A DNA stretch of 64,000 nucleotides from Carcinoscorpius rotundicauda (GCA_011833715.1 CM022397.1:16079493-16143492), one strand, 5' to 3'; positions 10,141 through 22,345 are shown, counted from the stretch's first letter. Made by a program: numbers and translations. The notes: a model not told the origin generated them from the letters alone.

Positions 10141-13100
10141 GTAAGTTACTTCTTTTAATTTTGAACAGAAACTTAATCACTATTTAACAACACCTTCCAT
10201 TTGTTTATTTTTGTCTTAAAAAATTATTAACTTACTGGAATATATACTGCTAACGTAGACACCAGAAACGGTTAAAATAAAATAATAATAATAACGACAT
10301 AAAAACGTTAGGTTAAACGAGTTTTTCTTAGCCATGTCTCAACATTTCACAAAACTGTTATTAAACTTAATGTGAATAATTCATAAGGCACTATTTTCTA
10401 ATCGAAACCAACGCTCTTGTTGAGTGTTTAAAAAAATTATGACAAATATGACTTGCAGATCAAAATCAAGCTGATGTCATTAAAGTTCACACATGAATTA
10501 CGATCTGTAATTTGGGAAGATGATTAGATTCTGCTCTATGAACATTATAGTTGAGATAAACAGGAAGGTTTTTCTTAAGGATACTATAATAAGATAAAAA
10601 AATCCTTACCATAAAGAATGTATCTGGTTAATTATTTTGTTAGAGACAATTAATTAAAAAAATAAACATGCCTTTCTTTTGTTTAAAGTTAAACACAAAG
10701 CTACGCAATGGACTATCTTGCTGTGGCCAACAAAGGTACCAGAACCTGGCTTTTAGCGTTGAAATTCTGCAGACTCACCATTGTGCCACTAGGGAATACA
10801 TTGATACTATTTGATTTTTTAAAAAAAGTATTTGATATGTCACGCTCTCTAAACACCATTGATAATTTTGACTACTATATGTTAATTAAATGGAACTACA
10901 TTAAAAAGTGCTAAACACAAACGATACGATGTACTGCTTATTGTTAGATTTAAAGTACAAGAAATGTAGATGACAGTATAGATTCATTTATATTAAAAAT
11001 AGGGTTAATAATAGCTTGTACGAAACACTGTTCAATTGATGTATTTTATATTTTCTAAGCTTACTCTTTAACTATTTAAATTTTATCTTGTTAAACAACA
11101 GTTGTTTTTCGTAATTCGCGTTTAAATTAACATGTTCCTGTTAAAATGAACAACGTTATGTACTTTTTTCAGCTACTTGTTTTGTTGTTGCACATGCTGC
11201 CAATCTTGAGGTAAGTTCCATTTCTTGTAAGCCGTCCTCACACAGCTGTCTTAACATCGCCACAATGTTTTGTTGCTTAAAACATCACGTATTTTTTGTG
11301 ATTGGTGGCATTAACCTTATCAAGTTATTATTAATGTTCAAAGTTCCTTCACATCTTTGTTCGATGTTAGGACATTTTTATAAACGTAAATGATTCACTT
11401 TAACCCTTTCCTAGCCAACTGTTGTATCTATAACAACTCTCCAAACAGTTTTATTAAATTATCACCACGTTATGTAATTTTCCGCTAGAGAAAGATTTTA
11501 ACTATAACGACTACAATTTACTTTTTAACAATGTTGATGGAGAATGTAAAAACTTCATGTATATTACTTTTAATAATATTTTATAAACTCTGTTTAATCA
11601 ATCATAAATAGTAAGTAATCTTTTAGATTTGTACGTGCAATATTTCTTAACTGTGTGTTTTCTTATAGCAAAGCCATATCAGGCTATCTACTGAGCCCAC
11701 CGAGGGGAATCGAACCCCTCATTTTAGTGTTGTAAATCAGTAGACTTACCGCTGTACTAGCGAGGGGACTCTTTCATAACTAGCTGGAGTACCCGTCTCC
11801 TGAACAAAATTCATGTAAATCCATGACTGATGAAAGATTATCTTAGGGCTCTAAAAGCTTTCCCTTATACGTACGTAACTGTAAGAAACGCAAAATTAGT
11901 CTTAAAAACTGCAAAACTGCAACTTTATATATACTTCTCCCTGGACCTAATGAACCTCCATAACAAATCTGGTGAAGATCCATCCTCAAGAAATGGGGTA
12001 GCAGTAAAAAACGAACATTAAAACTGCAAAGCACAAAAATGAACATTTGTAAGTGCACCCCACTCACCCCCGCATGAACGTAAAGAACTTCGAGACCAGA
12101 GGTTTGGGGAAGATTCGTTGACACCCTGAAAAGTTGTTAGATGTACATACAACAGACACTGCTATTGTATTCATAAAGGCATAGACAAACTTTCTATAAT
12201 GTCGTTAGTTACCTTTAACTAATAAGATATTTCAAACATAAATTAATATTCTAAAAAAAGTTAACATGATAAAATTGCATAAATAACATAACTGAAACAT
12301 AGGTGGGCAATTATGTTTTCTTTAGCTTTATTTTATGGTATTAATTGTGATATAGTAAAACAGAAAAGTTCAACTCTTGACATTTTCTAATCCACTGTGC
12401 CAAGACAAAACTGACAGTGATAATACAGATTTATGGCTTGTTTTATATCTATAGCAATACAAGTTCAATTAAGTGATGCAAATTAACACCATTTGTGATG
12501 TTTTCCGTGCAGTTGATTTGATATCTTGATAATGATAGGTTTCGAAAATTCTGAAGGGTAAACATGTTTACAATTAAATTGTTGGAAATGATGTTTTAGA
12601 ATAAAATATTAAAAATAATATTTAGGATTAATCTTTTGAAAATAATGTGTGAATTGTTTAAAATAATGTATTGTTAATAATGTGTGAATTGTTTAAAATA
12701 ATGTATTGTTAATAATGTGTGAATTGTTTAAAATAATGTATTGTTTCGTATCGACTCTATCTGTCTACTTTTTTTTTTTTGAGCAACTCTGTTCCGCACG
12801 GTAGGTTTCCTCGATTAAGACGATAGATGTTCATAAAACACTATATTAACGTATTATCCGAACCTACTTATAAATAAGAATAGATAAAAAGTGTGAAAAA
12901 TCTCAGTCAGTAATATCTTGGAAAAAAAAAGACTGAAAAACATTTATAATATATGTCGATCATCTATCTAACTGTAAGTTCACACACTCTGGTAAATAAA
13001 CAGATATTTTAAGTCTCTTATCGTAGTTAACTAAGTTTATTTTGAATTATTAGCGTTTCAAGAGACAGACGAAAGCACTAGCTTTCCAGCTACCTGCAGG

Positions 13101-13380
13101 AGTAGAACTTTATGTAAGTTCTGTTGACCTTTCCTTCTCCTGTCAAGATAAACCCTACGGTTATTATGCTGATACAGCCAATGACTGTAAGCTCTTCCAC
13201 GTGTGCGTGCCACCTGCGAAGCTCTACAGTTTTATGTGTGGCAACTTGACCGTCTTTGACCAATCTATCATGACCTGTGCTCACCCAGAATCTGCTGTCC
13301 CTTGTGGCGATTCTGAGAAGTACTACATCCTGAACCAGAATTTTGGAATTACTGACCCTGACAAGCTGGTCGTTGTCTAA
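10119..13380 (+). CDS. Secreted single-domain chitin-binding type-2 (CBM14) protein, 3 coding exons
   Basis: Joined coding exons 10119-10140, 11173-11210 and 13054-13380 give 387 nt (128 residues plus TAA). All junctions are GT-AG and in frame. Residues 1-16 or so are a hydrophobic signal peptide (MKALYLLATCFVVAHA). Next comes a short segment ending in RFKR at the start of exon 3, a possible furin-type site. Residues about 50-110 hold a peritrophin-A/CBM14 pattern with six cysteines, including GYYAD, CKLFHVC, FMCGNLTVFDQ and CAHPE..VPC. Such proteins bind chitin in cuticle or peritrophic matrices. Splitting the signal peptide over tiny exons is usual for arthropod cuticular genes. Related single-domain proteins are sometimes auto-labelled scoloptoxin-like; nothing here indicates a toxin. 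Exact family and expression site are unknown. Confidence 0.88.
10683..10800 (-). repeat. SINE family A in an intron of the chitin-binding gene
   Basis: Plus strand reads AAACACAAAGCTACGCAATG, then GGTACCAGAACCTGGCTTTT, then CAGACTCACCATTGTGCCAC, the reverse complement of the family A tail, B box and A box. Confidence 0.75.
11173..11210 (+). CDS. Chitin-binding protein gene, coding exon 2
   Basis: Thirty-eight bases between TTTTTTCAG and GTAAGT. It completes the hydrophobic signal peptide (ATCFVVAHA) and ends in phase 0 after ANLE. Confidence 0.85.
11652..11770 (-). repeat. SINE family B in an intron of the chitin-binding gene
   Basis: Reverse complement of family B: TGTGTGTTTTCTTATAGCAA tail, GAGGGGAATCGAACCCCTC B box and CCGCTGTACTAGCGAGGGGA head. 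A good, little-decayed copy. Confidence 0.85.
12641..12745. repeat. Tandem repeat, three perfect 35-bp units
   Basis: The unit starts AATAATGTGTGAATTGTTTA and ends AATGTATTGTT. Copies start at 12641, 12676 and 12711 with no differences, inside the last intron of the chitin-binding gene. Confidence 0.95.
13054..13380 (+). CDS. Chitin-binding protein gene, coding exon 3 (CBM14 domain)
   Basis: Starts after GAATTATTAG in phase 0 with RFKRQ and carries the whole chitin-binding domain with its six cysteines and the C-terminal tail ending in LVVV and TAA. Other AGs follow within 35 bases, but only this acceptor both keeps frame with exon 2 and avoids shortening the reading frame. Confidence 0.85.
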   Translation, partial: RFKRQTKALAFQLPAGVELYVSSVDLSFSCQDKPYGYYADTANDCKLFHVCVPPAKLYSFMCGNLTVFDQSIMTCAHPESAVPCGDSEKYYILNQNFGITDPDKLVVV

Positions 13381-13573
13381 AAGCCATTAGTTAGTTTAAT
13401 GTATTTGTGTCCACTAAGCATGCATGAAAAAGAAAAAAAAAACGCTTAAAAAAACATTAATATATTTTCTGTCACCAATAATGGATCGAAAAACATTTTA
13501 CGTTCAAAGAAGTTAAATGTGTTTGTGAATTGAGTAATTTTAAACCTTCTCTACGCTTACTAATTTTAATTAA

Positions 13574-13610
13574 AATAAAAGGCAATAATATTGAAAAACA
13601 GTTGAATAAA
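13574..13610 (+). terminator. Polyadenylation signals of the chitin-binding protein gene
   Basis: Two AATAAA hexamers (13574-13579 and 13605-13610) lie 190-230 bases after the TAA stop and are the first good candidates downstream. Confidence 0.45.
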
Positions 13611-13619
13611 AATATTCTT

Positions 13620-14205
13620 GTTTGCTAATATCAGCCGCTAGAGTCAAATGAATAATTGGTGTTGTCGTAGCTTTGATTAGTGAATACAATCAATAATAAT
13701 TACACCCAAATTGTTTACCTAGTTTAGATTCTTACTTTTGTTCATGCAACTGATGTAGATATAAACTACAACCATTTAACATTATCATGTCAGGTGTAAT
13801 CCAGCAAGTCTGATTATCACTATTACTGAACGAAATGTTTCATCACTATTGGATAAGGCAGATGTAACATTATTTTATATATTTTTACTTATTCTTTTAT
13901 GTTTTAACCCACAAGTACTTAAAATTATAAAAAGGTGGCATTGCATAAGCAACCTGATTAACAATTTTTATTTGTTTAAAAGTGTGTTTTCTAGTTAATA
14001 AAGTGAATTTTATTTTAAAATGAAAGATAATTATAATAGTTGAATTAGGACTTACTAGTGGTTTATTATTTTCAACATGATTATATGAAAAAATTGTACC
14101 ATAAAACTGAATAAATGGGCGGTGGGTTAGTTATCATTATCACCAAACGAGCGATGAAAATAAAAGTAAATTTTTTTTTATTTCCTATTTTCCTCCCCCA
14201 CCCTT
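13620..14205. other. Unannotated AT-rich stretch
   Basis: Downstream of the chitin-binding gene; no exon, repeat family or RNA gene recognised. Confidence 0.5.
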
Positions 14206-14252
14206 CATTAGCACAACAGTATGTCTGTGGGCTTACAATGCTTGATAACAAA
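14206..14252 (+). repeat. SINE family A, 5' fragment
   Basis: TTAGCACAACAGTATGTCTG, then TGGGCTTACAATGCT, corresponds to the A-box half of family A only. Confidence 0.5.
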
Positions 14253-14405
14253 CTACAGTATTCTCTCTCATATCATTTAATTTACTTACGCATACAGAAA
14301 CATTAGTCACTAGTAGCTTACTAATTAATGTTCTTGGAACATCCCAAAAAGGTCTTGCGTTAAGATTTAAAGTTCAAATTTATATAAAACGGTTTCTTTA
14401 TATCT

Positions 14406-14686
14406 GGCCTGGCATGGCCGAGCGCGTTAAGACGTGCACTCGTAATCCGAGGGTCGCGGGTTCGCGCCCGCGTCGCGCTAAACATGCTCGCCCTCCCAGC
14501 CGTGGGGGTGTATAATGTGACGGTCAATCCCACTATTCGTTGGTAAAAGAGTAGCCCAATAGTTGGCGGTGGGTGGTGATGACTAGCTGCCTTCCCTCTA
14601 GTCTTACACTGCAAAATTAGGGACGGCTAGCACAGATAGCCCTCGAGTAGCTTTGTGCGAAATTCCAAAAACAAACAAACAAACAA
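14406..14686 (+). repeat. SINE family C, full length with target-site duplication
   Basis: The best family C copy here (281 bp): GGCCTGGCATGGCCGAGCGC A-box head, GCGGGTTCGCGCCCGC B box, complete body and (CAAA) tail. It is flanked by TTCTTTATATCT at 14394-14405 and 14687-14698 (12 of 12 identical). Confidence 0.95.
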
Positions 14687-15239
14687 TTCTTTATATCTAT
14701 CAGTATATCTGTTGGCGAAAACAATCTCGGAAAGTTCTGATGTTAAGAGTTCAAGTACAAAATGAAATAATGATATAAAGAGAGAATCAACTAAAACAAG
14801 AAGTCAGATCGATAAATAACTTAATTAGGAAAAATAACCAATTATTTAAATTAATATTTGTTCTGAGAGTGAATTATGGACGAGGAATGAGTCTGATGGC
14901 CGAAAAAAAAAAGTAATCAGAGGAAACCTAACATACCACTTTAACATTTGATTCCTAGTGCATCGCTAGAAGCAAAGATTGATAATGAAATGAAAGACAA
15001 CAACCAGTACAGAACTGACATCAAAGTAACAAACATAATTTTTAGCATTTTGAATAAACAGACATCTGAACTCGGCATTTTGATTGTCGGTTCATGGCCA
15101 CGCAATGCAAGGTGTGCGAAAAGTCTAGAAAGCTTAGGTGATTCGCAATTTGTAAAGCATGAAAAAATCGAGTTTATCCTGCTGTTAATCCAAATTTCCT
15201 TCAGATTACAAATACAGCAAGTGAAACACATTTATAGAC

Positions 15240-17578
15240 AGAAAAGTTAAAACCGTTAGCTGTGGTCCACTTCAGTAAACGATTGAGGTCAATATACCTT
15301 ACGTTTGACGACAGACATAAAATGTGGAAGTTATCGACCTCGATCCAGTTTGCAAGAGTAAGAGAAAGTTGTACAGTAATGGGATTAATATTTATACTAA
15401 AAAGTGTGTCACTCAGGACACAGCCCTGTGAAACCCCAAGTTCCTGTAGGAAGGAACGGGAAAGTGTCGAAACCACACGGACTTGGAATCGGCTGCCCAT
15501 TAAAAATATTTTTTATACAAATTGGCAAATGACCACGTAACCCACATAAGTGGAGGTCTCGCAAAATGCCATACTTCCACATAGTACGTATCATAATCCT
15601 TCTCAAGCTCAAAGAATACTGGCAAAAGATGTTATTGCTTGATAAAAGTTTCTCTGATCGAATCACGTGGTTCACGGTAGAGCGCTGTCGTAGGAAACCA
15701 CACTGAGTGGGCGAGAGAGGGTTGTTTGATTTGAGGAATTAAACAAGACGAGCATTAACCATCTTCTATGAGGTCTTATGGAGACAATTCATTTGAAGGA
15801 ATCTTGGGATCCTTCCCAGACTTAGAGAAAGGTAGGGCAATAGTCTGGCACTACCCATCAGGAAAAATATCCTACTATCAGATCCAGTTAAAAACAACCA
15901 GAATAGCAAGAAAGTAGGAGAGAGATTACGCAGCATCTCGCAGTGTATATCATCAAGTCAGACAGATGTACAGCCAAACCAATGAAGAGCTAGTTTGAGT
16001 TCCACCACTGTAAAAAGGCGAATATAGTCATTGAGGCAATCAGCCAGAAAGGAGAGAGGCGATCGCTCTACCCGAGTCTTAATGGCGAAGAAGGTAAAAG
16101 GTGAAGCAGAAGAGATATATACCTGGCAAAAGCTTTCACCGAGAATATCAAAGATGACCTGGGCAGCAGCAACTTCGTGGTCATCAGTAAGACCAAAAGA
16201 GGGACAGTATTATACTATCCCCTGACCTTCCGAATCTTATCCCGGATGACTTTGGAACTGGTAATAGAGGAGATACTGATTGTGAATTTAATCCAAGATT
16301 CTTTCTGGCTTTGAAGTCTAACCCGCTGAGCATGTGCACGGGCCCACTGAAAAGCGATGCAGTTCGAAAGTGTGGGATGCCCATGTAAGGTATCTCAGGC
16401 CCGTTTTTCAGCTTTCAGTGCCATGTGCCAGGTAATATTCCACCACGGGTGAGGATACCGCGAAAAAGAGTGTCGAGGTTTTAGGAATACACTGAGCAAC
16501 TGTCTGGATAATAGTCAGTCAGTCACTGCTGCCACATAGTCAATTATCGATGGCTTACAGATGACAGCAGGATCAAGTTCCGCGAAAGCAGTGAAAGAAG
16601 GCCAGTTGGCTACAGGAGCACGCAGATCGGGTAGCACTGACCACGACGGCCAGTTCTCTTAAAATTATAGGAATATTATCACTACCCCACAAGTTACTGT
16701 CAACCCTCCATTAAAAGTTGGAGAATAGTGAAGGTGAGTAGACTGAGTGATCAATAGCAGGTTTCAGAAATGTTTCCTGTTAGGAAGTGCATACAGAATG
16801 GGTTTGTTTGTTTGTTTGGGAATTTCGCACAAAGCTACTCGAGGGCTATCTGTGCTAGCCGTCCCTAATTTAGTAGTGTAAGACTTGATAGAAAGCAACT
16901 AGTCATCACCACTTACCGCCAACTCTTGGGCTACTCTTTTACCAACGAAAAGTGGGATTGACCGTACATTATAACGCCCCCACGGCTTGGAGGGCGAGCA
17001 TATTTGGCGCGAACCCGCAACCCTCAGATTACGAAGCGCACACCTTAACGCGACAGGCCATGCCAGGCCCGACAGAATGGGAGGAAGCGACCAGTGTTTT
17101 GATGTCATCCAGTTTATACAGTTCCACTGTATCAAAGTGGCCATTTTTACTTGTGTATAAACGAATTGGGTGGAGAGCCCTCCTATTTTCGACCTCGTCT
17201 TTTTTTTTTTGTTTTATAAGAAGTAGGTCTATTGACCTTCACGGACTCTGCCCTGAGTCTACTGAGAAGGTCTATGTGCTGGAAGATCCCAGCAACTGAG
17301 GGCACGAACGAATGACTGTTTTGCATCCTGGGGCCAGAAAAAAGATGGACCAGAGGAAACGCCCGAACCTGGAACTAAAGGAAGTGGGCACAAAGATCTG
17401 CTAAAAGGCATGGTAGGGATAGAGACGAATGTTGACGTTGATTCATCAACTTTCTTAACCCTGGAGGGCAAAAGACTTTTCACATGGTTTGAGAATGATC
17501 CTTTCAGAGGCACAGAGAGATCTGTCTACACTCCCACTGATGCAGTGGAATGAAGTGCAACAGCATATGTCCAAAATA
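15240..17578 (-). mobile_element. Truncated I/Jockey-type LINE, interrupted by a SINE
   Basis: Antisense LINE, parallel to the better copy at 54924-59300. Its RT part includes FLQELGVSQGCVLSDTLF (about 15475-15400) and VRYIDLNRLLKWT (about 15300-15260). Further right, sequence matches 57.7-58.29 kb almost motif for motif, including the DVIQ-like segment before the gag tail. It is truncated at both ends, full of stops and broken at 16803-17071 by a family C SINE. Confidence 0.8.
16803..17071 (-). repeat. SINE family C inserted in the LINE
   Basis: Antisense family C with TTTGTTTGTTTGTTTGGGAA tail, body and GGCCATGCCAGGCC head. Flanked by ACAGAATGGG at 16793-16802 and 17072-17081; joining the flanks restores LINE sequence seen near 57.77 kb. 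Confidence 0.92.
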
Positions 17579-17954
17579 AAGTGGTGGGTAATAACTTTCA
17601 AGCCTCAGGGTTTGTTTGTTTTGAATTTTAAGAGTATAGATCTTTCAAGCTAGGTATGGGCAGTAGTTGAATAGCAGCATCATATTCGTAAAATACATTA
17701 TGGTAAATATTATACAGAAAAACTGGTTTGATTTAAACAAAAAGTAAAATTACTTTTCAGTTCAGAAACATTTTTAAACATAATTTGCTATTAAATATTG
17801 TGATCTTAGAATACTCGTCTTTATTTATATGTAAATAATAATGTTTTATATTTATTCTTTGAATGTAGTCCGAATGCCTGACACGTCGTGGCCTCAAGAT
17901 ATCAAACACTATTTCAAAATATAGCACACAGCTTATTCAATGGTAAATTTTTAT

Positions 17955-18045
17955 GTTGTTAACAGCAAAATCTTGCTACACAACTGGCTATATTATGCGC
18001 TACCAAATGCGGGTATCGAAACCAGATCTTTAGCTTGGACTTGTG
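17955..18045 (-). repeat. Probable SINE family A relic
   Basis: AACAGCAAAATCTTGCTACA, CGGGTATCGAAACC and TTTAGCTTGGACTTGTGG fit an antisense, strongly mutated family A copy. Confidence 0.4.
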
Positions 18046-18784
18046 GTGAAAAACAAAATATACATTTTAAAATTGAAGTTTCCGAGGCATTATACTTTCT
18101 TTTACATTATTGAAGCACTATTTTTAATTTCTACTTGAGCAAAGTATTACGACAGAGTCAGAACATGTGTATACTTCTGGACCACGGGGTTTTAAACGTA
18201 CAATGTCCTTCAAAAAACAAAAGACGCGATGGAATACACACTGCACTTATCCCTACACTACAAAAACTACGTAACTGTTTCCCCTCAAACCGTAATAAAT
18301 TTTCCTTACGAATAATATTTTTTTTACAGAAATTAAGTTGGTAAAATACAGTTAAATCCTGTTCTTTCAATCTCGTTTATTCAGTTTAGAACAAACAGTG
18401 GGCTACATGTTACGTCCATCAAGGTAGCAAACCTCAGATTTTTATCGTTTTAAGCCCAATAAATTTGTTCCACTAAATATTTTCAATATTTATCTATCCG
18501 TTTATTCAGCAATAAGATCTAAGCGTACAATATTAAATCATAACCATGTAAACACGAGGTCAGGATTCTCTTCGTTTCAATAAATTATGTTATTAAAGTA
18601 AAAGCCTCATAAAATAGTAACGTTTTTTTAAATAGCTTCATTTTTAATACTTGAATGATACACTTATGCAAAATTAATCACATAATACAGAGAAATATGG
18701 AGAAAATTATACAACTATGAGAGAAAATTACGTTTACAAACTATACACGTCCTACTCTAGTCAGATTAAACATACACAGCAATT

Positions 18785-19022
18785 TCATGATGACGAGAAA
18801 CCCACTTGAAGTAAAAATGTATCACAAGACGGCTGGTATTTGTATTAAAACTTTAAAATAAAAGTAGAGAAGAACGTTTCGACCCTCTTAAGTCATATTC
18901 ATATTAGCAAAGAGTTTTCAAACTGTTAATTTGATGATGACCTAAGAAGGTCGTAACGTTGTTCTCTACAAATTTTAAAGTTTTAATACCCATACCAGCC
19001 GTCTTGTACCACATGGCAACTT
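18785..19022. repeat. Penelope-like element terminus in inverted-repeat form
   Basis: Arms of about 85 bp (roughly 18822-18910 and 18935-19015) are inverted copies at about 80-85% identity by eye. Each carries the motif seen in the other Penelope termini (GACC..TAAGAA..GGTC then G-A-A-A/C-G-T-T). The left side starts with GACGAGAAACCCACTTGAAG, also found near 30.85 kb. Confidence 0.65.
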
Positions 19023-19669
19023 TATTCCTTACTGAGGTCATTATGGTATTTATTCTCTTAAGAAAATTAACTTAAGTAATTTGCAATGAAATAATTCACT
19101 GTGTTCAAAGATGCATCACAAAAAACAGCTGATAGCTTTACTTTATTAAATGCTATAAACATACTCATAACGTTATATAAAATTAACACCTGTTTGTGCC
19201 TAGGTATAACACTATTTCATAGAATTTAAATGTACTTGCTCTAAAACATCAAGAACATCCGTATTTTACTCAAATTAAGTGAAACTGATTAATGACATGG
19301 TAAAAACAATCAAGTTTATAATCTAGAGAGAAAAAATACATTTTACGAACAGTCACGAAATATGAAAAACATTATTAAAACATATGCACAAACAAGAATT
19401 TCATATTACAATCGAAACGGATTTTTTCGCGTTTTTTGTTTCTTTTTACTGGTAGGTTATGGAGAAAACCTTGAAACTTTGGGTTTGATGAAAACCTTTT
19501 AAAATATGAATTTCAATCACAAATCATAACAACAAACTAAGCCAGCTAAACTTGAGAGATCACATTACAATATTGTTTAGTAATTATTTCAGTTAACTAG
19601 TTTAAATACAGTTACCATTATGACAAATGAAATGATGGGATTGTTCTAATAGGACAAGACACTCAAAGT

Positions 19670-19965
19670 TTCAACCCTTCTTTCCAGAGGAAAACGAGTT
19701 TAAAGGAGATTTAATTGAAGTATTTAAAATTATTAAGGGTATTGATATTATAAATCTACCAAACTTTGTGTATAGCAGTGAAAACAACAGGACAAGGGGT
19801 CATAAATTCAAATTTTGGCACCATAGGAGTCATCTGCAGTTTGGATAGTATTACTTTTCAAACAAGGTTACTGGCATTTAGAATGAACTGCCTTCAAGGG
19901 TGGTAGTGACGGAAAATTCAACTTGTTTAAAAAAAGAGTGGATGAATGCACCAGTAGTAAGGGAT
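19670..19965 (+). mobile_element. CR1-like LINE remnant, end of the RT open reading frame
   Basis: Across frames the translation shows LIEVFKII-like, KGIDIINLPNFV, NNRTRGHKFKFW, HHRSHLQF and FQTRLLAFRMN-like strings. This is the usual C-terminal pattern of CR1/L2-type LINE proteins (RGHsyKl, FF..R..n.WN.LP). No intact frame. Confidence 0.55.
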
Positions 19966-21560
19966 GGTTGTAGTTCAGAGCTCAAAGTGACATCCTCCAT
20001 GGAATAGTAAGCTCTTTGTTGTCCCTTTGAAATTTTATGAATGTTCATGACGTCACTACAAGTCCTTTATGATGAAGTTTTAGCAAAATCTGTCAACTGA
20101 AACAACTCATAATTTTAACTTTTGCTATGCCAGAAAAGTTTGACTGTATTTTTAAAGATACAGTAGTACAGTGTGTCTGATAATAAATTTCATGTTCATA
20201 TATACTTAGAAATTAAAAATATTTACTAAAATCTAATTTTTCTCTACATATCAATGAATATAAATTCAAAATTTAAAGGAAAACTTGTGCATATAAACGA
20301 TATTCTCATAACTGTGACTGTTCATGGAAATGTTACATCACTTTTATACTTGTCATGAAAATCCATTTACAATTTTTAATTAATATTTCATGGTCACAAA
20401 ATGACATTTTTAAATGTTATTTTCAAACCAATATATATCCTTTATCAATTTCAATAAAATTTGCTTTCCCTTCAGGGTTAAATAAACGATTCAACTTCAC
20501 TTCGTCACTTCAATATGATTTCAAAGGCTTTACACAACATCAACATATCCTGCTGTGATCCTGGTCACAAATTGGCAGTTCAAAGGAATTCACTTAGGAA
20601 AATTAATGTGCGTCATGCAACAACAGGAAAGTTACAAAAAAGGAGAAATATCCCACATCCACATACTCTATAAGTAAGCTAAGCACTGGTATAAGCAGAA
20701 CCTAGTTATCTTTAGCAAACAACATGAGTACAACTCCGACAACAGTCACCATTAATAACCAATAGCCTAGAGTCAGTGAAAGAGGCAGAAACCTCTCATT
20801 CCTAAACCCCAGGAGTTCAAATCCCAAAAAATCTTCAGTACTATAATTCATAAAATTGTGGTAGATTATGAACCAAAGCAATGTTTAGTGAATTAAACAG
20901 TTAGATTAGCTGAAATGTTATGAAACATGATAAAAATAAATAGCACTTAAAAACAGTGTAAGTTTATTATAAGCCAACTAATTAATATTAACCATATTCA
21001 ATAATAAGCAGTTACAAATAAAAAAGGTAACAGATTCCTTTTGTAAAAACTTCCTTTTTTGCTGTTGTTTTTAACATTATCCTTTACTTTATTAACAGGG
21101 TATAAACTACTGGTAGCACAGGATAAATTTGCACTTCATAGGTCTTAGAATCTTAATGTTAGCTAACTGAATTAACCGATAGCCAAGTAATAAAATGTGA
21201 GTCAAGGATATATTCTAAGGTATCATTATTTACATATTCTATTCCCTCTTCTCACAATTTGTACAAAAACAAACTCAATCGCACAACAAATCAATAGCAA
21301 AACAAAGTATGTTTGTGTACAAAGGATATCAAAGGAAACAAATCAAATTTATACAATACTTGATTTTCCCAAGTTAGATGGTAATAAATTGTACGCATCC
21401 TTAACACTTACTGGTACTATTATACAACAACACTGATTTCAAACATACCTAAACTTTTCAGGTTTATTTTGCTTTACTTTTACCATTGAAACACCTTGCA
21501 TGGAATGATATTCAAAAGTTTAATCTCTATTAAAATATGGTAAAAGTATTGATGGAAGAG
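19966..21560. other. Unannotated stretch between LINE remnant and Lifeguard 3' end
   Basis: AT-rich, short spurious frames only; may include a Lifeguard 3' UTR up to about 21573. Confidence 0.45.
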
Positions 21561-21572
21561 TAGAATAATAGG

Positions 21573-21582
21573 TTTATTTATT
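21573..21582 (-). terminator. Candidate polyadenylation signals of the Lifeguard gene
   Basis: Two overlapping AATAAA hexamers on the minus strand, about 615 bases after the TAG stop. Other AT-rich matches are possible. Confidence 0.3.
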
Positions 21583-22195
21583 CTCTCATGACAAAATCAC
21601 CATAATAAACTATGCACAGGATGGTACAGTTTTAGTTTAATAGTGATGGAACAAACGATATAAAACTACAAGTAGATTTTTTAACATCAAGAGGAGATTG
21701 ACTTCAAATGCTCCCTCAAGAACTAAAGGAAAACAACAAAAGTTGCAGTTAGCACATGATACAGGTGTTTGAATCAAAACTAAAACAAAACTTTCTGAAA
21801 TTCGATATAATAGATCTCAAAACACAATGTCTCAAAAATCTGTAAAAATATTGTTGGCCTTTCTGATTTTAAAAAATTGTTTAAAAAATAAACACCCCTT
21901 TTTTTTTTAAGAAAAAGACTAATATTAAAATTTGTGAGCCTTTCTCAGTAAAATTTGGATTTGCCTTGCATCATAAAGACACCAACCAAACCAAACAAAT
22001 TTGGATTTAATATCAGAAGATAACAATCAGTGTTTGTAATTACTGGTTTTGATACAAAATATAAACAGTAAATTATACTAGTTTGTCACGTAATACATTT
22101 TTTTTTCTTAAAATGCATTACTTAACACAAAGATTTCATATATTTTGTAATTACACCAAACTTTCGAAAACGGGAAACAGTTAAGCATCATTTAT

Positions 22196-22345
22196 CTATT
22201 TTTTCCCACCACCAAGAATAGAGAGGATGAACAAAAAGATGTACACCACATCTAAATACAACTGAAGTGCTGCAAAAATATGCTCTTCTGGACTTATTTC
22301 GTACTTCTTTCCACCAATTACCACCTGTGTGTCATATGCCAAGAA
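22196..22345 (-). CDS. Lifeguard gene, coding exon 11 and stop
   Basis: After TTTTTCAG it encodes FLAYDTQVVIGGKKYEISPE, then EEHIFAALQLYLDVVYIFLF and the tail LGGGKK with a TAG stop. It contains the conserved YDTQ and SPEEhIFAALqLYlD motifs. Confidence 0.93.
   Translation of the reverse strand, partial: FLAYDTQVVIGGKKYEISPEEHIFAALQLYLDVVYIFLFILSILGGGKK

Noticed and set aside
14948..15250. 100-codon plus-strand frame and its minus-strand partner next to the LINE
   Set aside because: Both strands are open by chance over the same stretch; neither shows recognised motifs or a splice context, and the right part runs into LINE sequence.
18785..18810. Plus-strand hammerhead reading of TGATGACGAGAAACCCAC
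   Set aside because: Between TGATGA and GAAA only CGA remains, leaving no base-paired stem II; the opposite-strand core in the Penelope termini is the better candidate.
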